Shown: positions 17,840-27,831, counted from the stretch's first letter. The stretch is DNA of 64,000 bases from Microbulbifer sp. VAAF005 (GCF_030012985.1 NZ_CP120233.1:4459001-4523000), one strand, 5' to 3'. Notes: a model not told the origin generated them from the letters alone. A program made the numbers and translations.

Positions 17840-18484
17840 TTATGCGGAAACCTGAACCCCATGGTGAGGTAGTAATTCACCATCCAGCTGAACTCGATCA
17901 TCCGCCATTTGCAGGCGCTGTTGAGCAAACCAGGTAACCGCCATGGGGTAAATGATGTGCTCTTGAACCTGCACTCGCTTTGCCAGTAGCTCAGGAGTGT
18001 CTCCCTCCTTAATAGGAACAATGGCCTGGACGATAGGTGGCCCGCCATCGAGTTCCTCGGTGACAAAATGCACGGTTACGCCGTGTTCTTTATCCTCGGC
18101 TTCCAGTGCCCGCTTATGGGTATGCAGGCCCTGGTACTTCGGCAGTAAGGAGGGGTGAATGTTGATTAGGCGGCCGTTGTAGTGGCGCACAAAGTCGGGT
18201 GTCAAAATACGCATAAACCCAGCCAGTACAACCAAATCTGGTTTGCACTTGTCGATCTCTTCGATCAAGGCGTGATCGAAGGTTTCTCTGCTGGAGAAAT
18301 CCCGGTGATCCACCACAGAGGTGGGAACGCCTGCCTGTTCTGCGCGAGTCAGACCATAGGCATCTGCCTTATTGCTGACAACTGCAGTCACGGAAAAAGG
18401 CGCGCCCTCTTGTGCGGCGGCATCCAGCAGAGCCTGCAGGTTGCTGCCACTACCGGAGATTAATACGGCAACTCTACAAGACAT
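17840..18484 (-). CDS. purN: Phosphoribosylglycinamide formyltransferase PurN
   Basis: PurN transfers a formyl group from 10-formyl-tetrahydrofolate to GAR in de novo purine synthesis. The start is the ATG at 18484, whose A is shared with the purM stop (TAATG), so translation is coupled. The protein, about 214 residues, starts RVAVLISGSGSNLQAL (the GSGSNL phosphate loop), has the catalytic region INIHPSLLPKYQGLHTH, and then VHFVTEELDGGPP with the catalytic Asp. A longer in-frame leader inside purM is not real. Confidence 0.97.
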   Translation of the reverse strand: MSCRVAVLISGSGSNLQALLDAAAQEGAPFSVTAVVSNKADAYGLTRAEQAGVPTSVVDHRDFSSRETFDHALIEEIDKCKPDLVVLAGFMRILTPDFVRHYNGRLINIHPSLLPKYQGLHTHKRALEAEDKEHGVTVHFVTEELDGGPPIVQAIVPIKEGDTPELLAKRVQVQEHIIYPMAVTWFAQQRLQMADDRVQLDGELLPHHGVQVSA

Positions 18485-19545
18485 TACAGCCCCGCCAGCT
18501 CTACTGCTTCCGCCCCTTCTTTGGCATCTTCGATAGTGCCAACGACAAAGGCGTCTTCGCCCATTTGCTTGAGAGCGGATAGTGCCGACTCGGATTGCTC
18601 TGCAGGCACGCAAATAACCATGCCAACACCGCAGTTAAACGTGCGGTACATTTCGCGGCTATCGATATTGCCTGCATCACGCAGCCAATTAAATACAGGA
18701 GGCATTTCCCAGCTGGTGACATCAATACGCGCGCTGCAGCCTTCGGGCAGTACGCGGGGCAGGTTTTCCAGTAAGCCGCCGCCAGTGATATGGCTTAGCG
18801 CATTCACCTGGAAGGTCTTCATTAATTGCAGCAGGTTTTTAACGTAAATACGGGTCGGGGCCATCAACGCTTTGGCCAGGGTTTCACCGCCGATGTCCTG
18901 CTGGAGATCGGCACCGCTGACTTCTAGAACCTTGCGGATCAGGGAGTAGCCATTGGAGTGGGGGCCACTGGAGGCCAGGCCGATCAATACGTCGCCAGCT
19001 TTAACTTTGCTGCCGTCGATGATTTCAGATTTTTCTACGACACCGGTGCAGAAGCCTGCCAGGTCATAATCGTCGCCTTCGTACATGCCGGGCATTTCGG
19101 CGGTCTCGCCGCCGACCAGTGCGCAGCCTGACAGCTCACAGCCTTTGCCAATGCCGGTAACTACTTCTGCAGCAATATCGACATTGAGTTTGCCGGTTGC
19201 GTAATAGTCGAGGAAGAAGAGGGGTTCAGCTCCTGCTACGATCAAGTCATTCACACACATGGCGACAAGATCGATACCGATGCTGTCGTGAATGCCCAAG
19301 TCCATTGCCAGGCGTAACTTGGTACCTACACCGTCGGTGCCGGAAACCAAAACCGGCTCTTTATAGCCGCTTGGAAGTTCACACAGGGCGCCGAATCCGC
19401 CCAGTCCGCCCATTACCTCGGGGCGGGATGTGCGTTTGGCGACATTTTTGATGCGCTCTACCAGTGCATTACCTGCGTCGATATCGACACCGGCATCTTT
19501 ATAAGAGAGGGATGTTTGCGTAGATTGCGGCTTGGAATCGCTCAT
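18484..19545 (-). CDS. purM: Phosphoribosylformylglycinamidine cyclo-ligase PurM
   Basis: PurM (AIR synthetase) closes the imidazole ring with ATP in purine synthesis. The 353-residue length is typical. Diagnostic segments are [44 protein letters not shown], the [11 protein letters not shown] loop, and [16 protein letters not shown]. It is the first gene of purM-purN-DUF3108. It is divergent from the DUF2066-hda pair over a 277-base gap, the usual gammaproteobacterial arrangement. Confidence 0.98.
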   Translation of the reverse strand: MSDSKPQSTQTSLSYKDAGVDIDAGNALVERIKNVAKRTSRPEVMGGLGGFGALCELPSGYKEPVLVSGTDGVGTKLRLAMDLGIHDSIGIDLVAMCVNDLIVAGAEPLFFLDYYATGKLNVDIAAEVVTGIGKGCELSGCALVGGETAEMPGMYEGDDYDLAGFCTGVVEKSEIIDGSKVKAGDVLIGLASSGPHSNGYSLIRKVLEVSGADLQQDIGGETLAKALMAPTRIYVKNLLQLMKTFQVNALSHITGGGLLENLPRVLPEGCSARIDVTSWEMPPVFNWLRDAGNIDSREMYRTFNCGVGMVICVPAEQSESALSALKQMGEDAFVVGTIEDAKEGAEAVELAGL

Positions 19546-19822
19546 GATTCTTCCTGCGGTGGGTATTCGAAGGGCGCGTATTCTATCTGGGTCTTGCCTC
19601 GGGAGCCACGCCCAGACGGCATCTCGAAGGGGGATTTCGGCATTTTCTCACCATTTGAACTGTGAAATCACTCCGATAGTGAGAACTCGGGGCTGAGAGA
19701 AACGTCTGACGCTGATACAATAGCCGCAATTTTTAGTCCGCCCTAAAATCTGGCGTCTTGCACATCGATAATAATTTCTGCAAGCTCAGGGGCGGAAAAT
19801 AAGAGGTTTGGAGAGAAGTCCT

Positions 19823-20920
19823 ATGCACAAGCTGCTCCGGCAGGGATTGGTGTTGCAGTTGCTGGCTCTGATCATCAGTGTTCTAGCCCTACCGGTCCAA
19901 GCTCGAGTCATCTCGGATTTGTACGAAGTTGTCGAGGCTGTGTCGAGTCGCGGAGCCACGGATCGTGCAGCAGCCGGAAGTCGCGGCCTGGAACGGGTGT
20001 TCGTACGTGTTACGGGAGATGCCGCTGTCGGTAGTAACCCAAATGTGCAGCCGATATTAAAAAATGCACAGCAGTTTGTTCAGGGGTATCGCTATACCCG
20101 CGAGGACAATCAGCTCTACTTGCACCTTTCCTTTGATCCTCAAGCGATCTCCCGGCAAGTTAATCAAATGAACTTGCCCATGTGGCCTAACAATCGCCCC
20201 GGCACTTTGGTGTGGCTTGCAGTAGATACCTTGCAAGAGGGCCGCAGTGCTTTGAGTGAAGAGGCGACCCCGGAGCTCTTCTCTGTACTCGAGGCAATGG
20301 CTATCGAGCGCGGTGTCCCCCTGGATTTCCCTGTAATGGATCTCAATGACCAGCGCAATATGCCCCTGGGAGCTCTCTGGGCCCAGGATGAGCAAGCAGC
20401 TGAGAAGGCGGGTTTTCGCTATAGCCCCGATGCCACTTTGATGGGCCGGGTGCTTCAAGCTTCAGGCCATCGCTGGCAGGCAGATTGGTTGCTAATCCAC
20501 GGTGGTCGTAGCTATGCCTTCGATACTGCCGGAGGTTCGCTGGAAGAGGTCGCTCTGCGCGGTGTTAACCAACTGGCCAATATTCTTGCACAGCGCTATG
20601 CGGTGTCCCCGAATGGCCAGGACAATCAGTTGGGTGCGGTGATTGTTGAGTTGTCTGGTATCGACAGTTTTGCTGATTATGCCAAGGCATCTGGTTATCT
20701 ACAGGGGTTGGCACAGGTCAGCAGTGCTAACCTGCTCTCTGTTGAAGGGGACCGAATGCGCCTGGCACTGGTCACTTCGGCAGGGTTGAGCAATTTGCGT
20801 GATACCCTGGCTCTAAACCATAAATTGCGAGCACAAGCGGACGGAGACGCCATTAACCTGAATGGATACCGTTCACCCTTGGGCAGCGCTGAGAATCCGT
20901 TGCGCTATCACTGGGATTGA
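19823..20920 (+). CDS. DUF2066 domain exported protein
   Basis: I use the ATG at 19823, preceded by GGAGAGAAG, rather than an in-frame TTG 15 bases earlier. A signal peptide follows (LVLQLLALIISVLALPVQA). The mature protein, about 340 residues, has the DUF2066 features: an N-terminal DLYEVVEAVSSRG segment, LERVFVRVTGD, and a mid-region GTLVWLAVD. The function is unknown. It is 1 base upstream of hda, a pairing conserved in Pseudomonas-like genomes, so the two are co-expressed, but a link to replication control is not shown. Confidence 0.87.
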   Translation: MHKLLRQGLVLQLLALIISVLALPVQARVISDLYEVVEAVSSRGATDRAAAGSRGLERVFVRVTGDAAVGSNPNVQPILKNAQQFVQGYRYTREDNQLYLHLSFDPQAISRQVNQMNLPMWPNNRPGTLVWLAVDTLQEGRSALSEEATPELFSVLEAMAIERGVPLDFPVMDLNDQRNMPLGALWAQDEQAAEKAGFRYSPDATLMGRVLQASGHRWQADWLLIHGGRSYAFDTAGGSLEEVALRGVNQLANILAQRYAVSPNGQDNQLGAVIVELSGIDSFADYAKASGYLQGLAQVSSANLLSVEGDRMRLALVTSAGLSNLRDTLALNHKLRAQADGDAINLNGYRSPLGSAENPLRYHWD

Positions 20921-20921
20921 G

Positions 20922-21635
20922 ATGAGTATTCCGCAACAATTGCCGCTGGGGGTATCCCTGCGGGATGACGCCACTTTTGATAACTTCTACCTGTCGGATT
21001 CAGATCCAAATCGACAGGTAGTTGCCCTGCTGCAGTCTTTTGCCAGTGGCGAGAATCCCGAGTCTGTAATTTACATTTGGGGTGAGGCGGGTAGTGGTAT
21101 TAGCCACTTGCTTCAGTCTGCTTGTCAGTGCGCAGAGGCCAATGGTCGCTCTTTCCATTATCTCCCTCTCGCAGACCTAATGAACATGGACCCGGCTGTT
21201 ATTCTCGACGGACTCGAACGACTGGACCTTGTCTGTATAGATGACGTTCATTTGTTGGAGGGGCAGCCCGAGTGGCAGACTGCTATTTTCCACCTCTATA
21301 ACCGAGTTAAGGATGGCGGCAGGCAGTTATTAATGGGGGCTCGCAAGTCACCCCGCGGTATGGATATTGCCCTGGCTGATTTGCAGTCACGCCTACACTG
21401 GTCCCTGGTGTTCCAGCTCAAAACCCTGAATGACAGCGATAAAGTTGCCGCCCTGCGCCGTCGCAGCCGTCTGCGCGGTTTTGACCTGCCGGAAGATGTG
21501 GCCCAGTACATATTGCACCGCGCCCCGAGGGATACTCGAGCACTCTTTCTGTGTCTGGAGGAGCTGGACCGGGCTTCACTTATGGCTAAGCGTAAAATTA
21601 CCATTCCTTTTGTTAAGCAGGTTTTGGATATCTGA
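20922..21635 (+). CDS. hda: DnaA inactivator Hda
   Basis: Hda stimulates ATP hydrolysis by DnaA when bound to the sliding clamp, preventing re-initiation. The ATG at 20922 gives 237 residues, starting with a clamp-binding-like QLPLGVSLRD near the N terminus, as in E. coli Hda. AAA+ features are a degenerate Walker A, WGEAGSGISHLLQ (Ser in place of the usual Lys), Walker B LVCIDDVHLL, and the sensor regions near LQSRLHWSLVF and APRDTRALF. It lies directly behind the DUF2066 gene. In-frame upstream ATGs fall inside that gene and are not used. Confidence 0.92.
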   Translation: MSIPQQLPLGVSLRDDATFDNFYLSDSDPNRQVVALLQSFASGENPESVIYIWGEAGSGISHLLQSACQCAEANGRSFHYLPLADLMNMDPAVILDGLERLDLVCIDDVHLLEGQPEWQTAIFHLYNRVKDGGRQLLMGARKSPRGMDIALADLQSRLHWSLVFQLKTLNDSDKVAALRRRSRLRGFDLPEDVAQYILHRAPRDTRALFLCLEELDRASLMAKRKITIPFVKQVLDI

Positions 21636-21910
21636 CCCCAGAATTGGGTCCTGGCCGACCTGCTTTAGCTCCCTGAGCTCATTTGGGCTCCTCTATCTTG
21701 TGTTTTAGCGGCACTAGACGCTTTTTCCGCCTACTATGGTTGGTGTTTACTCACTTCACCTCCCCCTATCTACTCCTGCTCCATCTCCTTCACCTGTGTA
21801 TTTCCGTGTGAAATCTGCTCTGCTCACGATACCAATTTGAGGCAGCGAGTGGGTTTATGGTGAGTCTTGCCCCTGTTTGCTCCCAAATGTCTCTGGTTGA
21901 GGGCAGCGTT

Positions 21911-22843
21911 ATGCCAAACATTCATAAAATCCTGTATGTCAGCCATGCTGCTGAGGATGAAAGCAGTGGGCTCATGCAGGCTTTTGCAGTGGCGCGCAAT
22001 CATCAGGCGGAGATAAAGGTTTTACTGGTCTGTCCGAAGGTGCCGGAAGGGTTTGAGGAGTTTAGTCGGCTCTGTGTGAGGACAATGCTTGATAGGGTCA
22101 GGAGTGAAATTGAGTCGGCCCGCTTACATATGGAGTTATCGGCGGAAAGGACCAATTTGGAGATTGAGTCAGATTGTGGTGCCCGACCTGCCGAGCGGGT
22201 GATCCGCCGGGTATTGGCTGAGGGCTATGACCTGGTGATCAAGAATGTTGAGGGTCGTAGCCAGCTTAAGGGCTTCAAGGCAATGGATATGGATCTGCTG
22301 CGAAAGTGTCCCTGCCCGGTATGGCTGTGCCGCCCAATCAAGGAGCATCGCAACAAGATACAAGTGGCTGTAGCTCTCGACCCTGAATGCGAGGATGGCA
22401 GCACTTATGACTTGGCGATCCGGTTGCTGCGCTGGTCGCGAGTACTCGCTGACAGTTGCAGTGGGGTGTTGAATGTTATTTCCTGTTGGGACTTCGATAT
22501 CGATGAATACTTGCGGCGTCATTTTCCCTTGAGCGCCTCTGAGGAAGAGTTGGATGAGGCCACTGAATCAGCGCGAGCCCAACACCGCTCAAAGCTCGAT
22601 GTATTGATACGCGCATCCGGAATTGAGGGGGAAATACGTATTCACCATGTGGTTGCCCATCCAGATAACTTTATTCCATTGCTGATTGAAGAAGAAGGTC
22701 TCGACCTGCTGGTTATGGGCACTGTTGGACGGGCGGGTATTCCCGGTTTCATTATGGGGAATACTGCGGAGAATATATTGCAGAAGGTCAGTTGCTCCCT
22801 GCTGGCTCTGAAGCCCAGCGACTTTGTATCGCCGATAAAATAG
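21911..22843 (+). CDS. uspE: Tandem universal stress protein (UspE-like)
   Basis: A cytoplasmic protein of about 310 residues with two Usp domains, as in UspE. The start ATG at 21911 follows TTGAGGGCAGCG and gives MPNIHKILYVSHAAED, a standard Usp beta-1; upstream in-frame starts add no conserved sequence. Domain 1 spans about residues 4-140 and domain 2 about 155-305, ending with the clear nucleotide-loop motif MGTVGRAGIPGFIMGNTAENIL. Domain 1 is more divergent. UspE-type proteins are induced in stationary phase or stress; the ligand is not established here. The 275-base gap upstream is pyrimidine-rich with no further gene. Confidence 0.88.
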   Translation: MPNIHKILYVSHAAEDESSGLMQAFAVARNHQAEIKVLLVCPKVPEGFEEFSRLCVRTMLDRVRSEIESARLHMELSAERTNLEIESDCGARPAERVIRRVLAEGYDLVIKNVEGRSQLKGFKAMDMDLLRKCPCPVWLCRPIKEHRNKIQVAVALDPECEDGSTYDLAIRLLRWSRVLADSCSGVLNVISCWDFDIDEYLRRHFPLSASEEELDEATESARAQHRSKLDVLIRASGIEGEIRIHHVVAHPDNFIPLLIEEEGLDLLVMGTVGRAGIPGFIMGNTAENILQKVSCSLLALKPSDFVSPIK

Positions 22844-22970
22844 TTGTGAATTATGGGTCTAATTCAGCTTGGCCCCTGCGCTGATCGCTCTATCGGAATT
22901 CTCTGCTGCGGGAGTTGAGGTGATCCTGATACCGGGACAAAATTACAGCTAAGAATTCGGGAGAAATATA

Positions 22971-24788
22971 ATGATTAAGACTATTGCCAAATGGTTTGGC
23001 GGCTTATTTTTTGTGGGGGTTTTGGCAGTTTCTGCTTTTGCTATTAATGCAGTTTATTTCAAGCCTTGGTCTATAGATGTATTTTTTGAACGTGTCTTTA
23101 TAAAAATCGGCAGTAGCAGTCCGGAAATCCTTTCACAAATTAGAATTTTGGAACAATTTGGAATTGATGGACACAATGCGCATCTCGATGATTTGTCTGA
23201 AGAAGAGCAGTTGCGTGTTATTGAAATGATGAAGAGCGAGCTGGCGGTATTGCGCAGCTACGATCGCGAAAGTTTGGAAGGGCAGCAGGCCATTTCCTAT
23301 GATGTGTTAGAGCATCTTCTCAGTATAAAGGCGGAAGTTGAACGCTGGAGGCACCATGATTACCCGCTTAACCAAATGTCGGGTGAGCAGAATAGGTTGC
23401 CGGAGTTTCTCGCTGAAGTACATCAGATCAACAATGTAAAAGAAGCTGATTATTACTTGTCTCGTCTGGGAGAGGTCGGACGTAAGTTTGATCAATTGCT
23501 GGATGGTCTGAAGATAAGGGAAGAGAAAGATATCCTGCCTCCGCGCTTTGTTGTCGATAGTGTTTTAGAGGAAATGCAGGGTTTTATCGCCGCGCCGGTA
23601 AAAGAAAATATACTTTATACCTCATTACTGGAGCGACTTAACAAAATTGAAAAGCTGGATAAACAGGAGCGGGAAGGTATTCTCAGCCAAGCTGAGTTGC
23701 TGATTGGTACAGAAGTTTACGCCGCGTATCAAGGGCTAATCGATTATTTCAGTACTCTCCGGTTAAAAGTTGGAGAGAACAATGGTGTTTGGGCATTGCC
23801 GGATGGGGATGCCTACTATGCCTATCAGGTACGCAACTTTACCAGTACAGATATTGCACCGGAGGAACTCCATCGTATTGGATTGGAAGAGGTTGCAAGA
23901 ATTGAAACGGAAATGAATGAAATTTTTTCATCCGTTGGTAGAACCAGTGGCACTATTAGCGAACGTTTCTCTGCGCTGAATAATGATCCCCAGTTTCTTT
24001 ATGAGGATTCAGATTTAGGTCGGGAGAAAATTATTGCCGATTACCAGGTAATGATTGATGAAATTGATGCAGGCCTGGGTGACTATTTTGATTTAAAACC
24101 CAAAATGGGTGTTGAGGTGCGCCGAGTCCCAGAGTTTAAAGAGCAAGGTTCGGCGGGAGCCTACTACAACCCTCCAGCAATGGACGGGTCTCGCCCCGGG
24201 GTATTTTATGCAAACTTGCGGGATGTTCATGAAACCAAAAAGTTTGGAATGCGTACCTTGGCTTACCATGAAGCGGTACCTGGGCATCACTTCCAGTTGG
24301 CAATTGCACAAGAGCTAAAAGGTGTGCCGACTTTCCGTAAAATGGGGTTGTTTAATGCTTACTCGGAAGGGTGGGCACTGTACTCCGAGAAGCTTGCTAA
24401 AGAAGCCGGTTTCCAGGAAAACCCCTATGATGATTTGGGTCGGTTGCAGGCGGAAATGTTCCGGGCTGTGCGGTTGGTTGTGGATACTGGAATGCACTAT
24501 AAGCGCTGGAGTCGCGAGCAAGCGATTGAGTATATGCTGGAAAAGACCGGTATGACTGAGTCCGAAGTCACCACCGAGATCGAGCGATATATGGTTTGGC
24601 CCGGTCAGGCACTGGCCTACAAAACCGGTATGCTGAAGATTCTTGAGTTGCGTGAACGCGCTAAAGAAGCGCTTGGTAGCCAGTTTGATATCCGCCAGTT
24701 CCACAATGTAGTTCTCACCAATGGCGCTTTGCCATTGGCAGTGTTGGAGCAGCAGGTAGATCAGTGGATAGCAACCAACAAGAGTTAG
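22971..24788 (+). CDS. DUF885 metallopeptidase-like protein (copy A), membrane-anchored or exported
   Basis: A 605-residue DUF885 protein. The N terminus has one hydrophobic segment (FGGLFFVGVLAVSAFAINAV) that may be a signal anchor; no lipobox Cys follows. The helical body leads to the probable zinc site HEAVPGHH (H433, E434, H439, H440), followed by EGWALYSE, whose Glu is the likely third ligand, and the C-terminal RERAKEALGSQFDIRQFHNVVL. The family has been inferred to be metallopeptidase-like from the HExxPGH motif; the substrate is unknown. It is one of five such genes within 20 kb. A good ribosome site (GGGAG) precedes the ATG. It resembles copies B and C more than D and E. Confidence 0.9.
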   Translation: MIKTIAKWFGGLFFVGVLAVSAFAINAVYFKPWSIDVFFERVFIKIGSSSPEILSQIRILEQFGIDGHNAHLDDLSEEEQLRVIEMMKSELAVLRSYDRESLEGQQAISYDVLEHLLSIKAEVERWRHHDYPLNQMSGEQNRLPEFLAEVHQINNVKEADYYLSRLGEVGRKFDQLLDGLKIREEKDILPPRFVVDSVLEEMQGFIAAPVKENILYTSLLERLNKIEKLDKQEREGILSQAELLIGTEVYAAYQGLIDYFSTLRLKVGENNGVWALPDGDAYYAYQVRNFTSTDIAPEELHRIGLEEVARIETEMNEIFSSVGRTSGTISERFSALNNDPQFLYEDSDLGREKIIADYQVMIDEIDAGLGDYFDLKPKMGVEVRRVPEFKEQGSAGAYYNPPAMDGSRPGVFYANLRDVHETKKFGMRTLAYHEAVPGHHFQLAIAQELKGVPTFRKMGLFNAYSEGWALYSEKLAKEAGFQENPYDDLGRLQAEMFRAVRLVVDTGMHYKRWSREQAIEYMLEKTGMTESEVTTEIERYMVWPGQALAYKTGMLKILELRERAKEALGSQFDIRQFHNVVLTNGALPLAVLEQQVDQWIATNKS

Positions 24789-24911
24789 GATTCACTTTTG
24801 CAGAGTATTCGGCTATAGGATCGTCAAAAGAGTAACTTAAAAGTTTGAGCATCTTTACCGCTAGAAAGGGTGAAGGTGCTCGGATTATGTGGTTTTAGTA
24901 ACTAAAAAGGG

Positions 24912-25020
24912 AGAAGGGAAGAATACACCGCGCTTAGGACCCTATGAGGCATGGATGCCGATTAAGAGCTTACAGGGATGTATTCACAGCGTGTCTCGAG
25001 TGCGGTGTATTCTTTCCTTC
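24912..25020. repeat. Interrupted inverted repeat element, possible dispersed intergenic repeat
   Basis: AAGAATACACCGC at 24919-24931 is repeated in inverse at 25002-25014. Flanking bases extend the arms to about 17-19 imperfect base pairs (AGGGAAG / CTTTCCTT side). Between the arms lie a small palindrome, GGCATGGATGCC (24948-24959), and GCTTACAGGGATGTATTCAC. It sits between copy A and the cupin gene with no coding potential. The structure suggests a folded RNA or a small mobile or repeat element. Whether it recurs in the genome cannot be seen; no second copy was found in this window. Confidence 0.55.
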
Positions 25021-25060
25021 CACCCCAGTAGTAAGAGTAGTACTTGTAAGGGGTTGGTAA

Positions 25061-25456
25061 GTGCCGAAGTCAAAAGCTATTACGATAGATGATGGGTTTT
25101 CTAGAGTTAAATTTCTAAAAGGAAGAACTCCCGAAACAACGGATGAGGAAGCTAAAGATGCATTTGCCTTATTGTCCGAGTATAGGGATGGTGGAATATA
25201 CGTAGCCCACTATTCAGGGAATAGCGAGTGGGAAAGACACACCAATGGAGATGAGTTTGTTCAAGTTATAGGTGGGGAAACAGCTCTAATTCTTCTCGTT
25301 AACGGTGATGAGAAGCGGAACGAATTATCAGCCGGGCAAATATTGGTAATACCAAAAGGTATCTGGCACCGATTTGAAACACCTAGCGAAGTAAAAGTTA
25401 TGACTATCACCCCGCAGCCAACTGAGCACAGTATCACTAAGCCATGCGATACTTAA
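25061..25456 (+). CDS. Small cupin domain protein
   Basis: A 131-residue single-domain cupin. The start is GTG, with AGGGG six bases upstream; no ATG is available nearby. Cupin motif 1 is seen as EWERHTNGDEFVQVIGGE (with H and E metal ligands) and motif 2 as LVIPKGIWHRFETP (with H). Such small cupins act as isomerases, dioxygenases, lyases or sensors; none can be chosen here. No partner gene is adjacent: copy A lies 272 bases upstream on the same strand and copy B converges from the other side. Codons are more AT-rich than the housekeeping genes, hinting at a different history. Confidence 0.85.
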   Translation: MPKSKAITIDDGFSRVKFLKGRTPETTDEEAKDAFALLSEYRDGGIYVAHYSGNSEWERHTNGDEFVQVIGGETALILLVNGDEKRNELSAGQILVIPKGIWHRFETPSEVKVMTITPQPTEHSITKPCDT

Positions 25457-25518
25457 GAAATAGGATCATTCTACATGCTGCAGCGGTTTGCAGTATAAGA
25501 GTGAACGCTGTTAGCTTA

Positions 25519-25555
25519 AATTAAAAAAGGCCACCGATAGTGGCCTTTTTTAATT
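25519..25555. terminator. Bidirectional terminator between the cupin gene and DUF885 copy B
   Basis: AAAAAAGGCCAC and GTGGCCTTTTTT form a 12-bp stem around CGATA. The A and T runs at either end give a U-tail in both directions, serving the cupin gene (plus) and DUF885 copy B (minus). Confidence 0.9.
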
Positions 25556-25572
25556 CTGTTGTATTCTGTTAG

Positions 25573-27459
25573 TTATGCTTTTGGAGTTCTGGTGTTTGCT
25601 ATCCACTCGTCAATAATTTCCTCCAGGGCGTCCAGTGGTACCGGACCATTGGCCAGAACTGCATTGTGGAATTGACGAATATCAAACTTCTCTCCCAGTT
25701 CTTTTTTGGCTTTCTCACGAAGCTGTAAAATTTTGAGCATGCCAATTTTGTAGGCTGTTGCCTGGCCGGGTAATACGATATAGCGCTCGACTGCTTTAAT
25801 CACATCCCCCTCAGGATTAGGGGTGTTTTCCATCAGGTATTGTATGGCTTGTTCTCGGGTCCACTTCTTGGTGTGAATTCCGGTATCGACTACAAGGCGT
25901 CCTGCTCGCCACAACTCCATGGCGAGGCGCCCAAAATCTGAGTAGGGGTCTTGGTAGAGCCCCATCTCTTTTGGCACCATTTCAGAGTAAAGGCCCCAAC
26001 CCTCGGTATAAGCGGTATAGTGACCATATTTGCGGAATTTAGGGATATCCTGTAATTCCTGGGTGATAGAGAGCTGCATATGGTGGCCGGGGATGCCCTC
26101 GTGGTATGCCAGTGCTTCCATCTGATAGCTGGGCATATCGTCCATGTTGTAGAGGTTGGCATAGTAGATGCCTGGGCGTGATCCATCGGCAGCAGGTTGC
26201 AGGTAAAAAGCTTTACCGGCAGATTTCTCCCGGAATGGTTCGACCGCTCTCACATCGAGGTCCGCTCTAGGTTTGGTGATAAATAACTCGTCCAGCCTAC
26301 CCTTCATGGTATTGATAATGGTAGTAGCCTTCTCAAGATATGCAGCTTTCCCCTGTTCAGTGGTCGGGTAATAAAATTGCTGGTCGGTGCGCATAAATTC
26401 GAAGAAGTTTTTCAATTTACCTTCGAATTTTACTTTACGCATAATTTCACGCATCTCATCATGGATGCGAGTCACTTCTTCAAGGCCAATCCTATGAATT
26501 TCTTCGGCTGTCATATCGGTAGAAGTGTAAAAGCCGAGACGAAAATTATAAAAGTCACTGCCATCTGCCAGTTTCCAGGCGCCATCATCAGTAGTTGCGC
26601 GTATCTCAAGCTCTTGCAGGTAGTCGATTAGGGTTTTATAGGCGGGGCCAGTGTTGTCTTTTAGTGCTGTTTTAGCTTTATCTATTAAGGACTTTTTCTG
26701 CTCTTTACTGATATCGAGACTTTCTACTTTTCCCTTAAAGTCAGCAAATAGAGGGCTGTCCTTTTCTCTGTCAAAAGGAGCACCAGTAATTAGGTTTTGT
26801 GCATCTCCAATAACATAGGGGAAAACGAATTTTGGGATAGTGGTGCCAGCTTTGGCGTTTTCTTCCAGTTGGTCTTGCAGCTGTGCGAAATACTGGGGAA
26901 TTCTATTTAATCGGGAGATATAAGCTTCGGCATCCCTAATGTTGTCGATACGGTGCTGGCTGATAAGTGTTGAAGCGGCGCCGGTATGAGTGGCGAACAT
27001 TTGGTTGACTGGGTAATTATGATTTCGCCACTTATAGGCTTCGATCTCTTGTTGCAAAGTGCGTTTTGCCAGTCGAAGATTAAGTTGGGTAGGTCGATCC
27101 AGTATAGCGGGATCAACTTTATTCAGCTCGGCTAATTGACGCTTATTAATTTCATGGGTTTCTTGCGCAAATTCAGGGGTTAGATCATTCCATTTGCCGT
27201 ACTCCTCTTTCAGGCCCAAGAAGGTTTTGAATTCAGGGCTGCGGTCTAGATGCTCTTGGAAGAAATTATCGAACAGCAAATTGACCTTCTTGCTGGCCTC
27301 TCTCATTTCTTTGCTGACCTTAGGGGGAGGTGGCTGATTAAGTGCACTTTCCTCTAAGGGGGCAATCTTTTGTGCATCCGCATTGTTGGTACTGTCGTTG
27401 CAGCCTGTGAGAATGAGTGAGCTTACTGCCGCTGCAATCAGAGTTATTTTTAACTTCAT
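25573..27459 (-). CDS. DUF885 metallopeptidase-like lipoprotein (copy B)
   Basis: I use the ATG at 27459, which gives a lipoprotein signal (MKLKITLIAAAVSSLILTGC, lipobox LTGC) with AAGGA upstream; the earlier in-frame start adds seven residues before it. The product is about 628 residues. The predicted zinc site is YHEGIPGHHMQLS (H453) followed by TEGWGLYSE; the C terminus reads LREKAKKELGEKFDIRQFHNAVL. It is a close paralogue of copy C 400 bases away on the same strand, aligning over the whole length, but it uses more AT-ending codons. It is probably an envelope peptidase; substrate unknown. It has its own control region, so it is not clearly in an operon with copy C. Confidence 0.9.
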   Translation of the reverse strand: MKLKITLIAAAVSSLILTGCNDSTNNADAQKIAPLEESALNQPPPPKVSKEMREASKKVNLLFDNFFQEHLDRSPEFKTFLGLKEEYGKWNDLTPEFAQETHEINKRQLAELNKVDPAILDRPTQLNLRLAKRTLQQEIEAYKWRNHNYPVNQMFATHTGAASTLISQHRIDNIRDAEAYISRLNRIPQYFAQLQDQLEENAKAGTTIPKFVFPYVIGDAQNLITGAPFDREKDSPLFADFKGKVESLDISKEQKKSLIDKAKTALKDNTGPAYKTLIDYLQELEIRATTDDGAWKLADGSDFYNFRLGFYTSTDMTAEEIHRIGLEEVTRIHDEMREIMRKVKFEGKLKNFFEFMRTDQQFYYPTTEQGKAAYLEKATTIINTMKGRLDELFITKPRADLDVRAVEPFREKSAGKAFYLQPAADGSRPGIYYANLYNMDDMPSYQMEALAYHEGIPGHHMQLSITQELQDIPKFRKYGHYTAYTEGWGLYSEMVPKEMGLYQDPYSDFGRLAMELWRAGRLVVDTGIHTKKWTREQAIQYLMENTPNPEGDVIKAVERYIVLPGQATAYKIGMLKILQLREKAKKELGEKFDIRQFHNAVLANGPVPLDALEEIIDEWIANTRTPKA

Positions 27460-27480
27460 GAGTACAATCCTTGCGTTCAA

Positions 27481-27831
27481 AGAGTAGCTCTTACTTTTTT
27501 ATCATTATTTTTGCAGTTAATGGACCTTTTTATGTAAAAGCATCCCATTATTTGATTTTGTGGATATAAATTCAGCAGAAACTAAGAGCGGTGCACTTTT
27601 TTAGTATGGGGAATACTGGGTATGTTTTATTTTGGTGCTTTTATACGACAGTGGCAGGTAAGGTGAGCTGAAAATAGGGGGAGCTAAAATAAGACTTTAG
27701 TACCAATCATGTTGGTAGCTGGCGTTTGCTTAATAAGAAGTCCGGAATGTCATTCCGGACTTCTCTGTAAAACAATAAATATCGCATTGTAAAAGCTATG
27801 CAGAATTTTTGCTTCTGCGATGCTCTACTGA
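27481..27831. other. Intergenic region between DUF885 copies B and C, with a 13-bp perfect hairpin
   Basis: No gene is seen. A perfect 13-bp inverted repeat (AGAAGTCCGGAAT arms, loop GTC) lies at 27736-27764. It has no T-run on the plus strand and only a weak one on the minus strand. The control region of copy B must lie near 27480-27600, where the sequence is AT-rich. Confidence 0.5.

Noticed and set aside
18484..18613. Extended purN start inside purM
   Set aside because: The upstream in-frame region is Arg-rich and lies inside purM; the ATG overlapping the purM stop gives the conserved N terminus.
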